From Propionibacteriaceae bacterium (lineage in GTDB: Bacteria > Actinomycetota > Actinomycetes > Propionibacteriales > Propionibacteriaceae): a DNA stretch of 5,047 bases. The notes beneath the pieces were generated by a model. That model made no database searches. It was not told the origin of the DNA and worked only from the letters and a program-made list of their open reading frames with translations. The translations under genes were made by a program, and so were the position numbers. The stretch is from positions 1 to 5,047 of the forward strand of contig JAISGZ010000217.1 of assembly GCA_031262845.1 (NCBI GenBank), read 5' to 3'. Shown here one piece after another: positions 4,789 to 5,047 of the stretch (its first letter is position 1; every line of letters begins with the position of its first letter).

Positions 4789-4938
4789 GGGTCAGTCAAG
4801 CGCAGGCGGGACCGATCCACCGGTAGGGAATGTTCCCAGACGCGCGGAGGGGCTAGCCCGGCGCAGGCGGGACCGATATCACCGAGGTCAGATCCCCGGC
4901 GTTCGAGAACGGGCCAGCTAGGCGCAGGCGGGACTGAT
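4789..4938 (+). CRISPR. Three diverged 28-base repeats at 61-base period (type I-E-like CRISPR remnant)
   Basis: Repeats lie at 4789-4816, 4850-4877 and 4911-4938, exactly 61 bases apart, with two unique 33-base spacers at 4817-4849 and 4878-4910. The 3' part is nearly invariant: CGCAGGCGGGACCGAT in the first two, with one C-to-T change in the third. The 5' part has a GGG-x-x-AG skeleton with scattered changes, giving 4-5 differences per 28 between neighbouring copies. Repeat 2 keeps the CCCGGCGCAGGCGGG form of a type I-E hairpin; repeats 1 and 3 have lost the left arm. A 28 + 33 layout is typical of type I-E arrays. No repeat is recognisable one period upstream (4728) or downstream (4972), and no cas gene is visible. 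It is most likely a decayed or terminal array fragment; an intergenic 61-base tandem repeat of another kind is the alternative. Confidence 0.5.
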
Positions 4939-5047
4939 AGGGATCTTTCGATGACTGCGACGACGTGGCCAGTGCCCTGTCGCGTTGAAACTGGGTGCTA
5001 TTCGTGTTTGCGACGACAACGTGGTGGGGACCCTACCGGGTGCCGCG
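4939..5047. other. Right-edge non-coding stretch
   Basis: I see no supported gene, repeat or RNA here. TGCGACGACGTGG (4956-4968) recurs loosely as TGCGACGACAACGTGG (5009-5024), probably by chance. The repeats to the left do not continue into this part in phase. Confidence 0.4.

Noticed and set aside
4956..5024. Loose repeat of TGCGACGACGTGG as further repeat units
   Set aside because: The spacing (53 bases) and sequence do not match the 61-base array, and the second copy has an insertion; probably chance.

Overview
The window looks like a chromosomal segment of a high-GC Gram-positive bacterium (Actinobacteria). The evidence is G/C-rich third codon positions, start codons preceded at 6-7 bases by TANNNT boxes (leaderless-type promoters), GTG and ATG starts, a secreted protein built from the 'GWA.D....F/YP.AG..HGF' repeat common in actinobacterial wall proteins, a CRP/GlxR-like operator, and a GC-rich terminator hairpin without a U-tract. 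I cannot name the genus.

Left part (1-2570). On the minus strand lies a compact two-gene unit: a 109-residue RelE/BrnT-like putative toxin, then a ribbon-helix-helix (RHH) protein that starts with GTG, overlaps the toxin by GTGA, has its own strong ribosome binding site and runs off the left edge. Divergent from it is a 509-residue PLP-dependent decarboxylase/lyase of the sphingosine-1-phosphate-lyase-like group with all main cofactor motifs intact. Convergent with that gene, only 5 bases past its stop, is a small minus-strand protein resembling addiction-module antitoxins. It has no visible toxin partner, and an 8-bp inverted repeat lies just upstream of its start.

Centre (2572-3144). About 570 bases without a convincing gene, but full of RNA-like structure: a 14-position hairpin, a second small hairpin, and a remarkable leader at 2928-3039. 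The leader is closed by a bulged long-range helix and holds alternating C-runs and G-runs. Each C-run can pair with the G-run before it or after it, and GAG(G/A)C(T/C)(G/C)A-type sequences recur in the connecting segments. A tract at 3105-3114 can pair with these same G-rich repeats. A CRP/GlxR-like palindrome lies at 3080-3095. This resembles a regulated 5' leader for the next gene. I could not match it to a known riboswitch class, and it is the best candidate here for something undescribed.

Right part (3145-5047). A secreted 507-residue protein has a signal peptide, two related beta-type domains, a 150-residue Ser/Pro/Thr stalk beginning with nine 7-residue repeats, and a C-terminal cationic amphipathic helix in place of an LPXTG sorting signal. 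A terminator hairpin follows it. Beyond that are three diverged 28-base repeats at an exact 61-base period with 33-base unique spacers, the geometry of a type I-E CRISPR array. They look like a decayed or terminal fragment; no cas gene is in view.
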